Source: Candidatus Methanoplasma sp.
GTDB lineage: Archaea; Thermoplasmatota; Thermoplasmata; Methanomassiliicoccales; Methanomethylophilaceae
DNA length: 15,733 nucleotides
Direction: 5' to 3'
Assembly: GCA_031288985.1 (NCBI GenBank)
Contig: JAITQH010000094.1
Span: forward strand, 1 to 15,733
Both the position numbers and the translations under genes were made by a program. Below the pieces are notes generated by a model. The model ran no database searches. It was not told the origin of the DNA and saw nothing but the letters and a program-made list of their open reading frames with translations. Shown here in pieces: positions 1 to 5,513 of this stretch (position 1 is the first letter of the stretch; each line of letters begins with the position of its first letter).

Positions 1-2
1 TC

Positions 3-740
3 TACAACGGCCTGAACAGGCCGTCGGACATCCAGAAGTTCATTGACGAAGGGTACGACCGCAGGCTTATCGAGACCCTGTTCACCCAAAAGACCAGCAG
101 GGACGTCAAGAAAAGATACCATTCCGTGAAGAACAACACCTCCCGCATGCTCCGCGACTGGAAGAAGGGGAGGACGCTCATGGAGATCGCGGATCAGTAC
201 GCATTCCCTCCGATCCTCACGGCCATGTTCATATTCCTTGAGGAAGGGATCTCCCGCAAACAGTTCTGGGAGTTCGTCCGCGACCCGGAGCTTCTGGACA
301 GCGCGGAGACCGCCGAGGAGGTCAGGGACGCCGTGAAGAACGACTACGTATACTCTCCCTGGGCGGACGAGCTCCAGAAGGAAAGGGGGCGCTGGGGGGA
401 GGATCTCCTCCAGGGGTGGCTCGACTCCCAAGAGATATCGTACAGGACGGAGAACGACCTCCGCGGCGGGGAGGGCCAGAAGACCCCGGACTGCCTTCTT
501 GACGAGCCGATGCTCTACATGGGAAAGAAGATATGCTGGGTGGAGAGCAAGGCGTCGTTCGGGGACAACGTCGAGTTCAGGTTCAACAGCAGAAAACAGC
601 TCATACCGTACACAAAACTCTTCGGACCCGGAGTGGTGGTCTACTGGACGGGCTGCCTTGACGATATGGAATGCCCGGAGGATGTGTACATCACGGACAT
701 GTCCGTACTGGACGTCAGATTGGAAAAGATCCGGGACTGA
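3..740 (+). CDS. TPD-motif PD-(D/E)XK nuclease-like protein, CDIN1/C15orf41 homologue (5' partial)
   Basis: The reading frame is open to the left edge, so the start lies outside the window; an in-frame GTG at 126 is unlikely to be the true start because coding-like sequence continues upstream. Counting from that GTG, the protein shows KTPD at residues 119-122 and WVESKASFGD at 138-147, followed by FGPGVVVYW. This is the hallmark of the TPD family, whose eukaryotic member is CDIN1 (C15orf41), the Codanin-1 partner mutated in congenital dyserythropoietic anaemia I. D122, E140 and K142 make a plausible PD-(D/E)XK metal-binding core. The N-terminal part is helical and resembles the helix-turn-helix region of CDIN1. 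Nuclease activity in archaea is inferred. The stop codon abuts the stop of the convergent mptA gene. Confidence 0.88.
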   Translation, partial: YNGLNRPSDIQKFIDEGYDRRLIETLFTQKTSRDVKKRYHSVKNNTSRMLRDWKKGRTLMEIADQYAFPPILTAMFIFLEEGISRKQFWEFVRDPELLDSAETAEEVRDAVKNDYVYSPWADELQKERGRWGEDLLQGWLDSQEISYRTENDLRGGEGQKTPDCLLDEPMLYMGKKICWVESKASFGDNVEFRFNSRKQLIPYTKLFGPGVVVYWTGCLDDMECPEDVYITDMSVLDVRLEKIRD

Positions 741-1628
741 TCACAGCCCGGCCTCTTTCCTTATTCCGCCCATCGTCGCCGTCCGCTCCGCGAAGGCGTT
801 GTGCTTGTGTATGGACTCCTCGGACTCGCTTGCCACATACACTCCCACGTCGTCGGGAAGACCGCATCCCTTGTCCACAAGAGCTTTCAGGACGTTTCTG
901 ACCACGTCCTCCACGAACCTGGGGTTGGTGTGCGCGTTGATCACGACCTGGCCTTCGTCGTCCCTTTTCAGGAGTTCGTAGGTGGGCGACGAGAATGCGC
1001 CCTCGATCAGATCGATCAGATCGTCCGCCTCCACATCGACGTCCTCGTCCATGGTGAGCGTCGTGCGGCATACGTTCCTCTGGTTGTGAGACATCACGGG
1101 CGCCCCGGGGCCGCAGGACAGCATCTCGGTGACGGTCTGCTGCGCGCAGGGGCAGGCGGTCATGCCGATGACCTCCGCCCCGATGGTCTTTCTGACCTTC
1201 TCTCCGCGGACGACGCTCCCGCCGGCCAAAAGGGTGTACGACTCCAGCGTCTCCCTGCCGAACGGCGTCCTGTTCTGTCTGAAATATTCGGCGCGTATGT
1301 CCACCTCGGCGGTGGCGGCGTACTCGTGGTGCTTCAAAAGCTTCCTGCATATGTCCGCCGCCACGTTCTCGAGGCCGGACACGGGGCTGGCTATGCTCTC
1401 CGTCAGGACTGCCGTAAGGACCTCCACGTTCCTTGAAAGGTGGGATCCTTTCTGCTCCGCCGGCAGATCCACGGATATGGAGACCCTGCAGTTGAGGGCG
1501 CCGTTGAGGGCGCCGTTCGCTCCTTCGCGTTTGACGAGGATGGGTTTATGGACGTTTTTGACTCCCACTCTGGTAAGTTTGAACCCTGTGTCCCCTTTGC
1601 GGTACTGGACATCACATTTCAATGTCAT
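741..1628 (-). CDS. mptA: GTP cyclohydrolase IV (MptA), methanopterin biosynthesis
   Basis: MptA is the Fe(II)-dependent enzyme that converts GTP to 7,8-dihydroneopterin 2',3'-cyclic phosphate, the first step of the pterin branch of methanopterin synthesis in archaea. The frame encodes 295 residues from ATG 1628, the usual family length. Visible signatures are the N-terminal LTRVGVKN block, DLPAEQKG, the ACPCAQ Cys motif (158-161), SHNQRN (180-185) and the metal-type His pair IHKH (H274, H276). ATG 1628 is preferred over the TTG at 1646: it is preceded by a GGTGA Shine-Dalgarno-like sequence, and a TATA-like box predicts transcription start just upstream of it. A 12-bp tandem duplication lies near the N-terminus (residues about 38-46, repeated Asn-Gly-Ala-Leu). 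The gene sits convergent to the TPD gene with no spacer. Confidence 0.95.
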   Translation of the reverse strand: MTLKCDVQYRKGDTGFKLTRVGVKNVHKPILVKREGANGALNGALNCRVSISVDLPAEQKGSHLSRNVEVLTAVLTESIASPVSGLENVAADICRKLLKHHEYAATAEVDIRAEYFRQNRTPFGRETLESYTLLAGGSVVRGEKVRKTIGAEVIGMTACPCAQQTVTEMLSCGPGAPVMSHNQRNVCRTTLTMDEDVDVEADDLIDLIEGAFSSPTYELLKRDDEGQVVINAHTNPRFVEDVVRNVLKALVDKGCGLPDDVGVYVASESEESIHKHNAFAERTATMGGIRKEAGL

Positions 1629-1654
1629 ACTGTCACCGCAATGCAATCACTACT

Positions 1655-1663
1655 TAAAATAAA
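1655..1663 (-). promoter_or_regulatory. TATA-like box of mptA
   Basis: On the minus strand this reads TTTATTTTA, with a purine/A-rich stretch on its upstream side. It lies about 27-35 bp upstream of ATG 1628, so transcription would start at or a few bases before the start codon. No experimental support is visible. Confidence 0.45.
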
Positions 1664-1750
1664 AGGGTCGCGCCCTGTGAGAAAACATTGTGAGTTCAAA
1701 GCCCCGAAACAGAGAAAGAACAATACGCACCACAGTAGATACGCATACCG

Positions 1751-2065
1751 ATGAACAAAATATCGAAAAGGCTGTCCATCGATGAATTGCGCGAGATCGT
1801 CGCACCGATAGCCGAGAGGCACGGCGTGGAGCGCATAGTCCTTTTCGGTTCTGCCGCCAGGGGGGAAGCCGGTTCCGAGAGCGATTACGACTTCTGCGTG
1901 GACAAGGGATCTATCAGAAGCCTGTTCGAGTTGGGGCATCTTTGTATGGATCTCAGAGCCGCCGTCGGAGGCGAAATAGACGTCGTATCAAGATCTGCGT
2001 TGGAGTCTGGCACAGACTTCCTGAGGAATGTGGAGAGGGACGGAGTGACGATATATGAGAGATGA
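1751..2065 (+). CDS. mntA: MntA-type minimal nucleotidyltransferase antitoxin
   Basis: This 104-residue protein is a minimal DNA polymerase-beta-like nucleotidyltransferase. The GSX10DXD motif is complete (G33-S34, D45, D47), and a third acidic residue lies in EIDVV (D77). In characterised HepT-MntA systems (type VII toxin-antitoxin), MntA neutralises HepT by transferring AMP units to the Tyr of the HEPN motif. The HEPN partner follows directly, as expected. The region is less GC-rich than neighbouring housekeeping genes, which fits a mobile addiction or defence module. No clear Shine-Dalgarno sequence precedes ATG 1751. The family is certain from the motifs; the antitoxin role is inferred from the pairing. 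Confidence 0.9.
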   Translation: MNKISKRLSIDELREIVAPIAERHGVERIVLFGSAARGEAGSESDYDFCVDKGSIRSLFELGHLCMDLRAAVGGEIDVVSRSALESGTDFLRNVERDGVTIYER

Positions 2066-2083
2066 CCGCCACTGATTCCGGAC

Positions 2084-2437
2084 ATGATCGATCAATGCAA
2101 CCGAATCGAAGATCATCTCCGATATTATGGTGAGGAAGAAGAGACGTTCAAAGAAAACTGGCGGTTTCAGGATAATGTTATTCTTAATCTGGAGCGTATT
2201 GGAGAGGCCGCCAACAATCTGCCCGGAGGACTTATATTAAGGCATCCGGAAATCAATTGGTCAGGCATTATTGGAATCAGAGTGACCATCGCGCACCATT
2301 ATTGGAGATTGGATATGGATCTCATCTGGATTACGGCCGCTCAGGAGGTTCCAAAGCTAAAGGCAATGCTCGAAAGCATCCTCGGGGAGTTGGAAGAGGC
2401 CAAACGAGAAAAATATCAATGCGGCATTGACGATTGA
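2084..2437 (+). CDS. hepT: HepT-like HEPN (DUF86) toxin, start region probably frameshifted
   Basis: From ATG 2084 this frame gives 117 residues of the DUF86/HepT HEPN family. The catalytic RX4HXY motif is intact (R66, H71, Y73), after the typical helix NLERIGEAANNL. HepT proteins are HEPN ribonucleases held in check by MntA-type AMPylation of that Tyr. Family members usually begin with a short MRDDR-like lead into the first helix. Here ATG 2055, overlapping the end of mntA, encodes MRDDRH and then hits TGA 2073; a one-base shift would join it to LIPDMIDQC in the hepT frame. The present frame therefore either starts at 2084, lacking about ten residues, or is a frameshifted allele. The RNase core is otherwise complete. 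Confidence 0.87.
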   Translation: MIDQCNRIEDHLRYYGEEEETFKENWRFQDNVILNLERIGEAANNLPGGLILRHPEINWSGIIGIRVTIAHHYWRLDMDLIWITAAQEVPKLKAMLESILGELEEAKREKYQCGIDD

Positions 2438-2442
2438 TGGAA

Positions 2443-2567
2443 GCGGGGGGATGCAACACAAGCATCCGCGTTCAGGCAGTGTTCAACGGTGTTGCGTCCG
2501 ATGAACCGTTGACCTTTGCGAAACCCCCACAAAGTACGACGGAACTTGGGTTTGCATCCGCCCCCGC
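2443..2567. repeat. Nested inverted-repeat element with alternative pairings
   Basis: The outer arms, 2443-2456 (GCGGGGGGATGCAA) and 2552-2567 (TTGCATCCGCCCCCGC), pair apart from a two-base bulge. Inside lie GGATGC/GCATCC (2448-2453 with 2461-2466), CAACGGT/ACCGTTG (2484-2490 with 2505-2511) and AAACCC..AAGT/ACTTGGGTTT (2520-2535 with 2544-2553). The left GGATGC can pair either locally or with the far arm. It could be a small miniature element, a structured RNA or a transcription-end structure. Confidence 0.5.
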
Positions 2568-3207
2568 CTGTTTTGACGAGAATCATGGTGGGTTGTTCTT
2601 ACAGGATCTGACTGCAATGCCTAAAAACAGACCCGATAAAAGAGAACAGAGCCGCAGACATAAAGCCGAGCGGGCGGATCCACTCCTGTTTGAGCAAGAT
2701 GCTAAATATATTGTAATGCGATGATAAGTTATCCCGATAAGTCCCGTGACATCGGTTGCGTTCAGCGTGGCCTTAACGATTCACGGGCTACGGATATTCT
2801 TTATTCCACCTAAAGTGACCTTAAGCTGAAAAACGCCTCCGAGTCTGAAAGGGTTGCTGCCTCATACGCCGCCATCCCGCTTTGAAAACAGCACGCCGCG
2901 GAGCGGCGGGCGTCTTCAGGGGCGCATGGCCGAAGGGCGTGCGCCCACCGCATGGAAGGGAAGGGAGACCCAACAGATCCTTTTATTCACCGGCCACGAA
3001 GGTCTGATCTGCATCGATCGGACGACCGCCTGCTGTGCAGCTTTACTCTCGTGCGAAAATGGAAAGATCTCCAAAGAGGAGTCGCTGACGCTTCACGGGA
3101 AAATCGTCGAAAAGCACGGATTAGACGCGAATGTCGGGAGAACTGCAGCATATTGGACTTTAAGGTGTAATGGATCGCCGAGGTCCGCACCGCGTCCTCA
3201 GGCAAGT

Positions 3208-3227
3208 GGGGCGCATGCATGCGCCCC
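3208..3227. repeat. Perfect 20-bp palindrome upstream of rnhB
   Basis: GGGGCGCATG is followed directly by its reverse complement CATGCGCCCC with no spacer. It lies 84 bp upstream of the rnhB start, outside any supported gene. It could be an operator for a dimeric regulator or a cruciform/hairpin; no following T-run marks it as a terminator. Confidence 0.6.
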
Positions 3228-3311
3228 GCGTACAGCAAGCCGATGACATCGCGCGGCCGTTTCAAACTCAGCCGATAACAGGCCTGCGAAAAATGTATTA
3301 CGGCATACGCA

Positions 3312-3962
3312 ATGGCGAACGTCATGATATGCGGCATAGACGAGGCGGGGAGGGGGCCGGCCATGGGCCCTCTGGTCGTCGGCGCCGTATTCGCACGCGA
3401 CGACGCTTCGTTCAGGGAGATGGGGGTCAGGGATTCCAAGAAACTGTCTCCGGCCGTCAGAGAGAAGTTGTATTCCCTCATTGAGAAAGAGTGCGAATCC
3501 TTTGTCACCGTCATCGCGTCCGCCGCCGACATCGACGAGCGCAGAAAGCGGCAGTCGCTCAACGAGATCGAGATGGACATGTTCGCGGAAGCGGCCCTGC
3601 GCATCCCTGCGGATATCGTGTACGCGGACTGCCCCGACGTCGACGAGTCGCGTTTCTCATGGGCCATGAGCGCCCGGATCGGGGCGAAGGTCGTCGCCGA
3701 ACACAAGGCGGACGACGCGTACCCTATAGTGTCCGCCGCATCAATAGTGGCGAAGGTCGTCAGAGACCGCATGATGCTGGACATCTCGGAGGAGTTCGGA
3801 ACGGACGTGGGAAGCGGGTATCCGAGCGACCGACGCACCATGGACTTCATAGAAAAGTGGATAAAAGAGAACGGTCGTCCCCCAACTCATACGCGCTGTT
3901 CCTGGGAGCCTGTGATACGTCTTATGTCAGTGTCCAAGAATACCCGGATAAGCGACTGGTGA
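3312..3962 (+). CDS. rnhB: Ribonuclease HII
   Basis: RNase HII cleaves the RNA strand of RNA-DNA hybrids and incises at single ribonucleotides in DNA, helping to remove misincorporated ribonucleotides and primers. The 216-residue protein has the type 2 signature GIDEAGRGPAMGP (D10, E11), DSKKLSP, the third acidic site in YADCPDVD (D106), and EHKADDAYPIVSAASIVAK with the fourth acidic residue at D134 or D135, so the active site looks complete. GSGYPSD and PTHTRCSW towards the C-terminus are also typical. ATG 3312 is used here; the in-frame ATG at 3324 would remove only four residues and cannot be excluded. The SCP2 gene begins four bases after the stop, so the two are probably co-transcribed. 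Confidence 0.95.
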   Translation: MANVMICGIDEAGRGPAMGPLVVGAVFARDDASFREMGVRDSKKLSPAVREKLYSLIEKECESFVTVIASAADIDERRKRQSLNEIEMDMFAEAALRIPADIVYADCPDVDESRFSWAMSARIGAKVVAEHKADDAYPIVSAASIVAKVVRDRMMLDISEEFGTDVGSGYPSDRRTMDFIEKWIKENGRPPTHTRCSWEPVIRLMSVSKNTRISDW

Positions 3963-3966
3963 TCCA

Positions 3967-4299
3967 ATGAGCGCACAGGAATCCATTCAGAATCTTATCG
4001 ACAAGTTCCACAGGAGAATGCAGAGCGACGAAGCGGCCAGAGCGGAAGTGGAGCCTGTGAAGAAGACGTTCAACATCGATCTCGGCACAGAGAGCTATTC
4101 CATGAGATTGGAGAACGCCTGCATATCGGAGTTCGCACCGGGCATGACGGCCGACGCGGACGTGACGCTCGTCACTACTCCGGAGAGCCTCCAGGGGCTC
4201 ATAGACGGCACGCTCAGGCCGATGCGCGCCTACATCACCAAGAAGATAGCCGTCAAAGGCCATATTCAGGATCTTCTGTTCCTCAAAAAACTCTTCTGA
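3967..4299 (+). CDS. SCP2 sterol-carrier-type lipid-binding domain protein
   Basis: This 110-residue protein consists of a single SCP2 domain: an N-terminal helix, the strand series NIDLGTESYSMRLENA, DADVTLVTTPESLQGLIDGTLRP, and a C-terminal ITKKIAVKGHIQDLLFLKKL. The pattern of a D-V-T-L strand followed by a helix and a final KGD/KGH-like segment is the standard SCP2 C-terminal half. The family binds hydrophobic ligands such as acyl chains; the ligand in archaea is unknown, and they lack sterol-based metabolism of the eukaryotic kind. Being cytosolic (no signal peptide) and four bases behind rnhB, it is probably translated from the same message, although no functional link to RNase HII is apparent. 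Confidence 0.87.
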   Translation: MSAQESIQNLIDKFHRRMQSDEAARAEVEPVKKTFNIDLGTESYSMRLENACISEFAPGMTADADVTLVTTPESLQGLIDGTLRPMRAYITKKIAVKGHIQDLLFLKKLF

Positions 4300-4309
4300 C
4301 TTTGTTTAT

Positions 4310-4326
4310 CGTCCGCGGTGCGGACG
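4310..4326 (+). terminator. Stem-loop after the SCP2 gene
   Basis: A seven-base-pair perfect stem with a GGT loop begins 11 bases after the SCP2 stop codon. It is not followed by a T-run, so it may only be a 3' processing or stabilising hairpin. Confidence 0.35.
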
Positions 4327-4751
4327 TCTGACCGGCGGGGAAAAGCCTCGCCCGTTCGATCCCTCCTTAAAGGCGGTTCAGGCCCTGTCTGTCTTCCGGC
4401 GGCCGCAAAGGCTGCCAGAGGGTTCTGCTTGGGGGGGGTTATGACGCAGAACCATCTGACTGTGATGTGTCATGCCCGTCTTCCGACGGGATCGCGGCGG
4501 ATCCGATCCGTTGTCTCCGTGAGACCTTGGATGCGGATGCGTGCGACGCTTTCAAACATGTTTCGGATGTTTGAACGCTTTTGTTGTATTTAAGTCACTT
4601 TTGGGTAACTATACAACCCCATTAATGGTTCATATATTTATAATGTGTTGAATTACAACCAATTTTAACTACCATTTTTATTGTACATATTTGAAGACAC
4701 AATCGCCGCGGCCAAAATAAGACGAAACAAAATGAAAAAAAGCATGGAAAG

Positions 4752-4760
4752 TTTTTATAT
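4752..4760 (+). promoter_or_regulatory. TATA box of initiator tRNA gene
   Basis: TTTTTATAT, preceded by GAAAG as a plausible BRE, is centred about 28 bp upstream of the tRNA 5' end. This is the spacing expected for a TBP/TFB promoter with transcription starting at or just before the mature tRNA. Confidence 0.7.
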
Positions 4761-4783
4761 CTGGTCTAAGTTAGCGCACATAT

Positions 4784-4861
4784 AGCGAGGTAGGGTAGCC
4801 AGGATATCCCGTCGGGCTCATAACCCGGAGACCGATCGTTCAAATCGATCCCTCGCTACCA
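4784..4861 (+). tRNA. Initiator tRNA-Met (CAT)
   Basis: The gene folds as a full cloverleaf: acceptor AGCGAGG pairs with CCTCGCT, the discriminator is A (4858), and CCA is encoded (4859-4861). The anticodon loop CTCATAA places CAT at 4819-4821, and the T-loop reads TTCAAAT. The A1-U72 end pair and the run of three G-C pairs (GGG/CCC) next to the anticodon loop are the archaeal/eukaryal initiator hallmarks, distinguishing it from an elongator Met or Ile-lysidine-type CAT tRNA. There is no intron. It converges with the TPR gene, whose stop lies 24 bp away. Confidence 0.96.
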
Positions 4862-4885
4862 TCTTCTCTCTGCCGCTTCTTCTCT

Positions 4886-5398
4886 TCAGAGCAGGCTTTT
4901 CGCTTCTTCGGGAGACATTTCCAAGGCCTTCAGCATGTATGCGAGCGCTTTTTTGGCGTACGGGGCGCGCGCCTTGGGGTCTTCCATGATCTCGCCGTAG
5001 GTGGCCATGACGTTGTTGTAGTATTCTATAGCGAACTCGGCGAAAAGCGACGATTCCATCGACTCGTCTGTCTGCGCGGCCTCGTTGTAGGCTTTCTCCG
5101 CTTCGTCGTACTTGTTTATCGAGATGCAGAAATTCCCGTATGACTGGTAGTAGTCGACCCTGTCGCCGTCGATCTCTATCGCCTTGCGGTATGACTCCAT
5201 GATCTCTTCGGGAGTCACTTTGGCCCCGAACATGCCGGACGCGTAGTTCCCGCTCTCCGCTCTGCAATACCAATGCTCCGCGACGCCGGGTTCCTCCTCG
5301 GTGAGTTTCTTGAAAGCCGTGTATGCTTTTTTGAAGTCTCCTTCGTCCATCGCCTTCATGCCCGCCTGGAGCTTCTTGTCTGATGAATCTGCCGCCAT
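4886..5398 (-). CDS. Small TPR (tetratricopeptide) protein
   Basis: From ATG 5398 the protein has 170 residues and is helical throughout. The first repeat is at about 10-43 (MKAMDEGDFKKAYTAFKKL then E-E-P-G) and a second at about 84-117 (YGNFCISINKYDEAEKAYNEA), with further Tyr/Ala-rich helices to the C-terminus. There is no signal peptide or membrane span, so it is probably a cytosolic scaffold. Extending upstream to 5539 would run through a terminator hairpin, so ATG 5398 is the better start; a TATA-like AATTAAAG about 33 bp upstream supports this. Its partners are unknown: the neighbouring surface-protein gene is separated by a terminator, so co-function cannot be assumed. Confidence 0.82.
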   Translation of the reverse strand: MAADSSDKKLQAGMKAMDEGDFKKAYTAFKKLTEEEPGVAEHWYCRAESGNYASGMFGAKVTPEEIMESYRKAIEIDGDRVDYYQSYGNFCISINKYDEAEKAYNEAAQTDESMESSLFAEFAIEYYNNVMATYGEIMEDPKARAPYAKKALAYMLKALEMSPEEAKSLL

Positions 5399-5428
5399 GG
5401 TGTATCGGACAATAAGATGGCTTGATGC

Positions 5429-5437
5429 TTTAATTGT
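5429..5437 (-). promoter_or_regulatory. TATA-like box of the TPR gene
   Basis: The minus strand reads ACAATTAAA, 31-39 bp upstream of ATG 5398, and lies downstream of the terminator of the preceding gene. The spacing fits a short leader. The match to the TATA consensus is moderate. Confidence 0.4.
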
Positions 5438-5468
5438 TTTCTGTCGCCCTCCCTCCTGCGGACGGGCG

Positions 5469-5506
5469 CAAAAAAGAAACGGCCGCGGGATCTGCACCCC
5501 GCGGCC
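5469..5506 (-). terminator. Intrinsic-type terminator of the adhesin-like gene
   Basis: On the minus strand, GGCCGCGGG and CCCGCGGCC form a perfect nine-base-pair stem with an eight-base loop, followed by GTTTCTTTTTTG. The stem begins eight bases after the TAA stop codon of the surface-protein gene. A T-run terminator fits archaeal RNA polymerase, which stops at T-tracts; the stem makes it look bacterial. Confidence 0.8.
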
Positions 5507-5513
5507 CAAAGGT

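Larger units (their letters stand above)
2438..3311. other. Hairpin-rich gap between hepT and rnhB, no convincing gene
   Basis: About 870 bp hold no gene that I recognise. An open frame at 2437-2724 overlaps the hepT stop as TGATG, and another runs 2854-3246. Neither protein has a recognisable domain or steady codon pattern, and both cross strong inverted repeats. What can be seen: a 125-bp nested inverted-repeat element (2443-2567); GATAA/TTATC dyads around 2721-2740; CCCGTGA and TCACGGG arms at 2743-2749 and 2781-2787; two copies of GTGRCCTTAA at 2767 and 2815; a GCCGC/GCGGC hairpin near 2895; and a perfect 20-bp palindrome at 3208-3227. The region may be a decayed insertion next to the toxin-antitoxin pair or may carry a small RNA; the sequence alone does not decide. 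Confidence 0.5.
4300..4783. other. Intergenic stretch: structured GC-rich half, AT-rich half
   Basis: No credible protein gene is present; the open frame 4318-4593 is rich in Arg, Pro and Cys and crosses several stem-loops. The first half holds CGTCCGC/GCGGACG (4310-4326), GGTTCTGC/GCAGAACC (4421-4428 with 4446-4453, extendable by AGA/TCT), CCCGTC/GACGGG (4483-4498) and TTCAAACAT/ATGTTTGAA (4551-4575, then a T-rich stretch). From about 4580 the DNA becomes strongly AT-rich, with TATA-like runs near 4635-4645, and leads into the tRNA promoter. A small structured RNA ending near 4590 is possible but unproven. Confidence 0.45.

Noticed and set aside
2443..2567. Integron attC-like site
   Set aside because: The folded inverted repeat lies after a gene as attC sites do, but the paired RYYYAAC and GTTRRRY core sites are not at the ends and no integrase is present.
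2437..2724. Open frame overlapping the hepT stop as TGATG, 96 codons including the upstream TTG
   Set aside because: No recognisable domain, mixed codon use, and it runs straight through the nested inverted-repeat element. Overlap with hepT alone is not enough to call a third gene of the toxin-antitoxin module.
2854..3246. 130-codon open frame upstream of rnhB
   Set aside because: Pro/Arg/Ala-rich ends, no family resemblance, and it covers several hairpins including the 20-bp palindrome. Probably chance in GC-rich DNA.
2987..3850. 287-codon minus-strand frame over rnhB
   Set aside because: Antisense to a gene with a complete RNase HII active site; the translation has no domain.
4318..4593. 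91-codon open frame after the SCP2 gene
   Set aside because: Composition typical of a non-coding frame, no start signal, and it overlaps four stem-loops. Treated as possible RNA or spacer.
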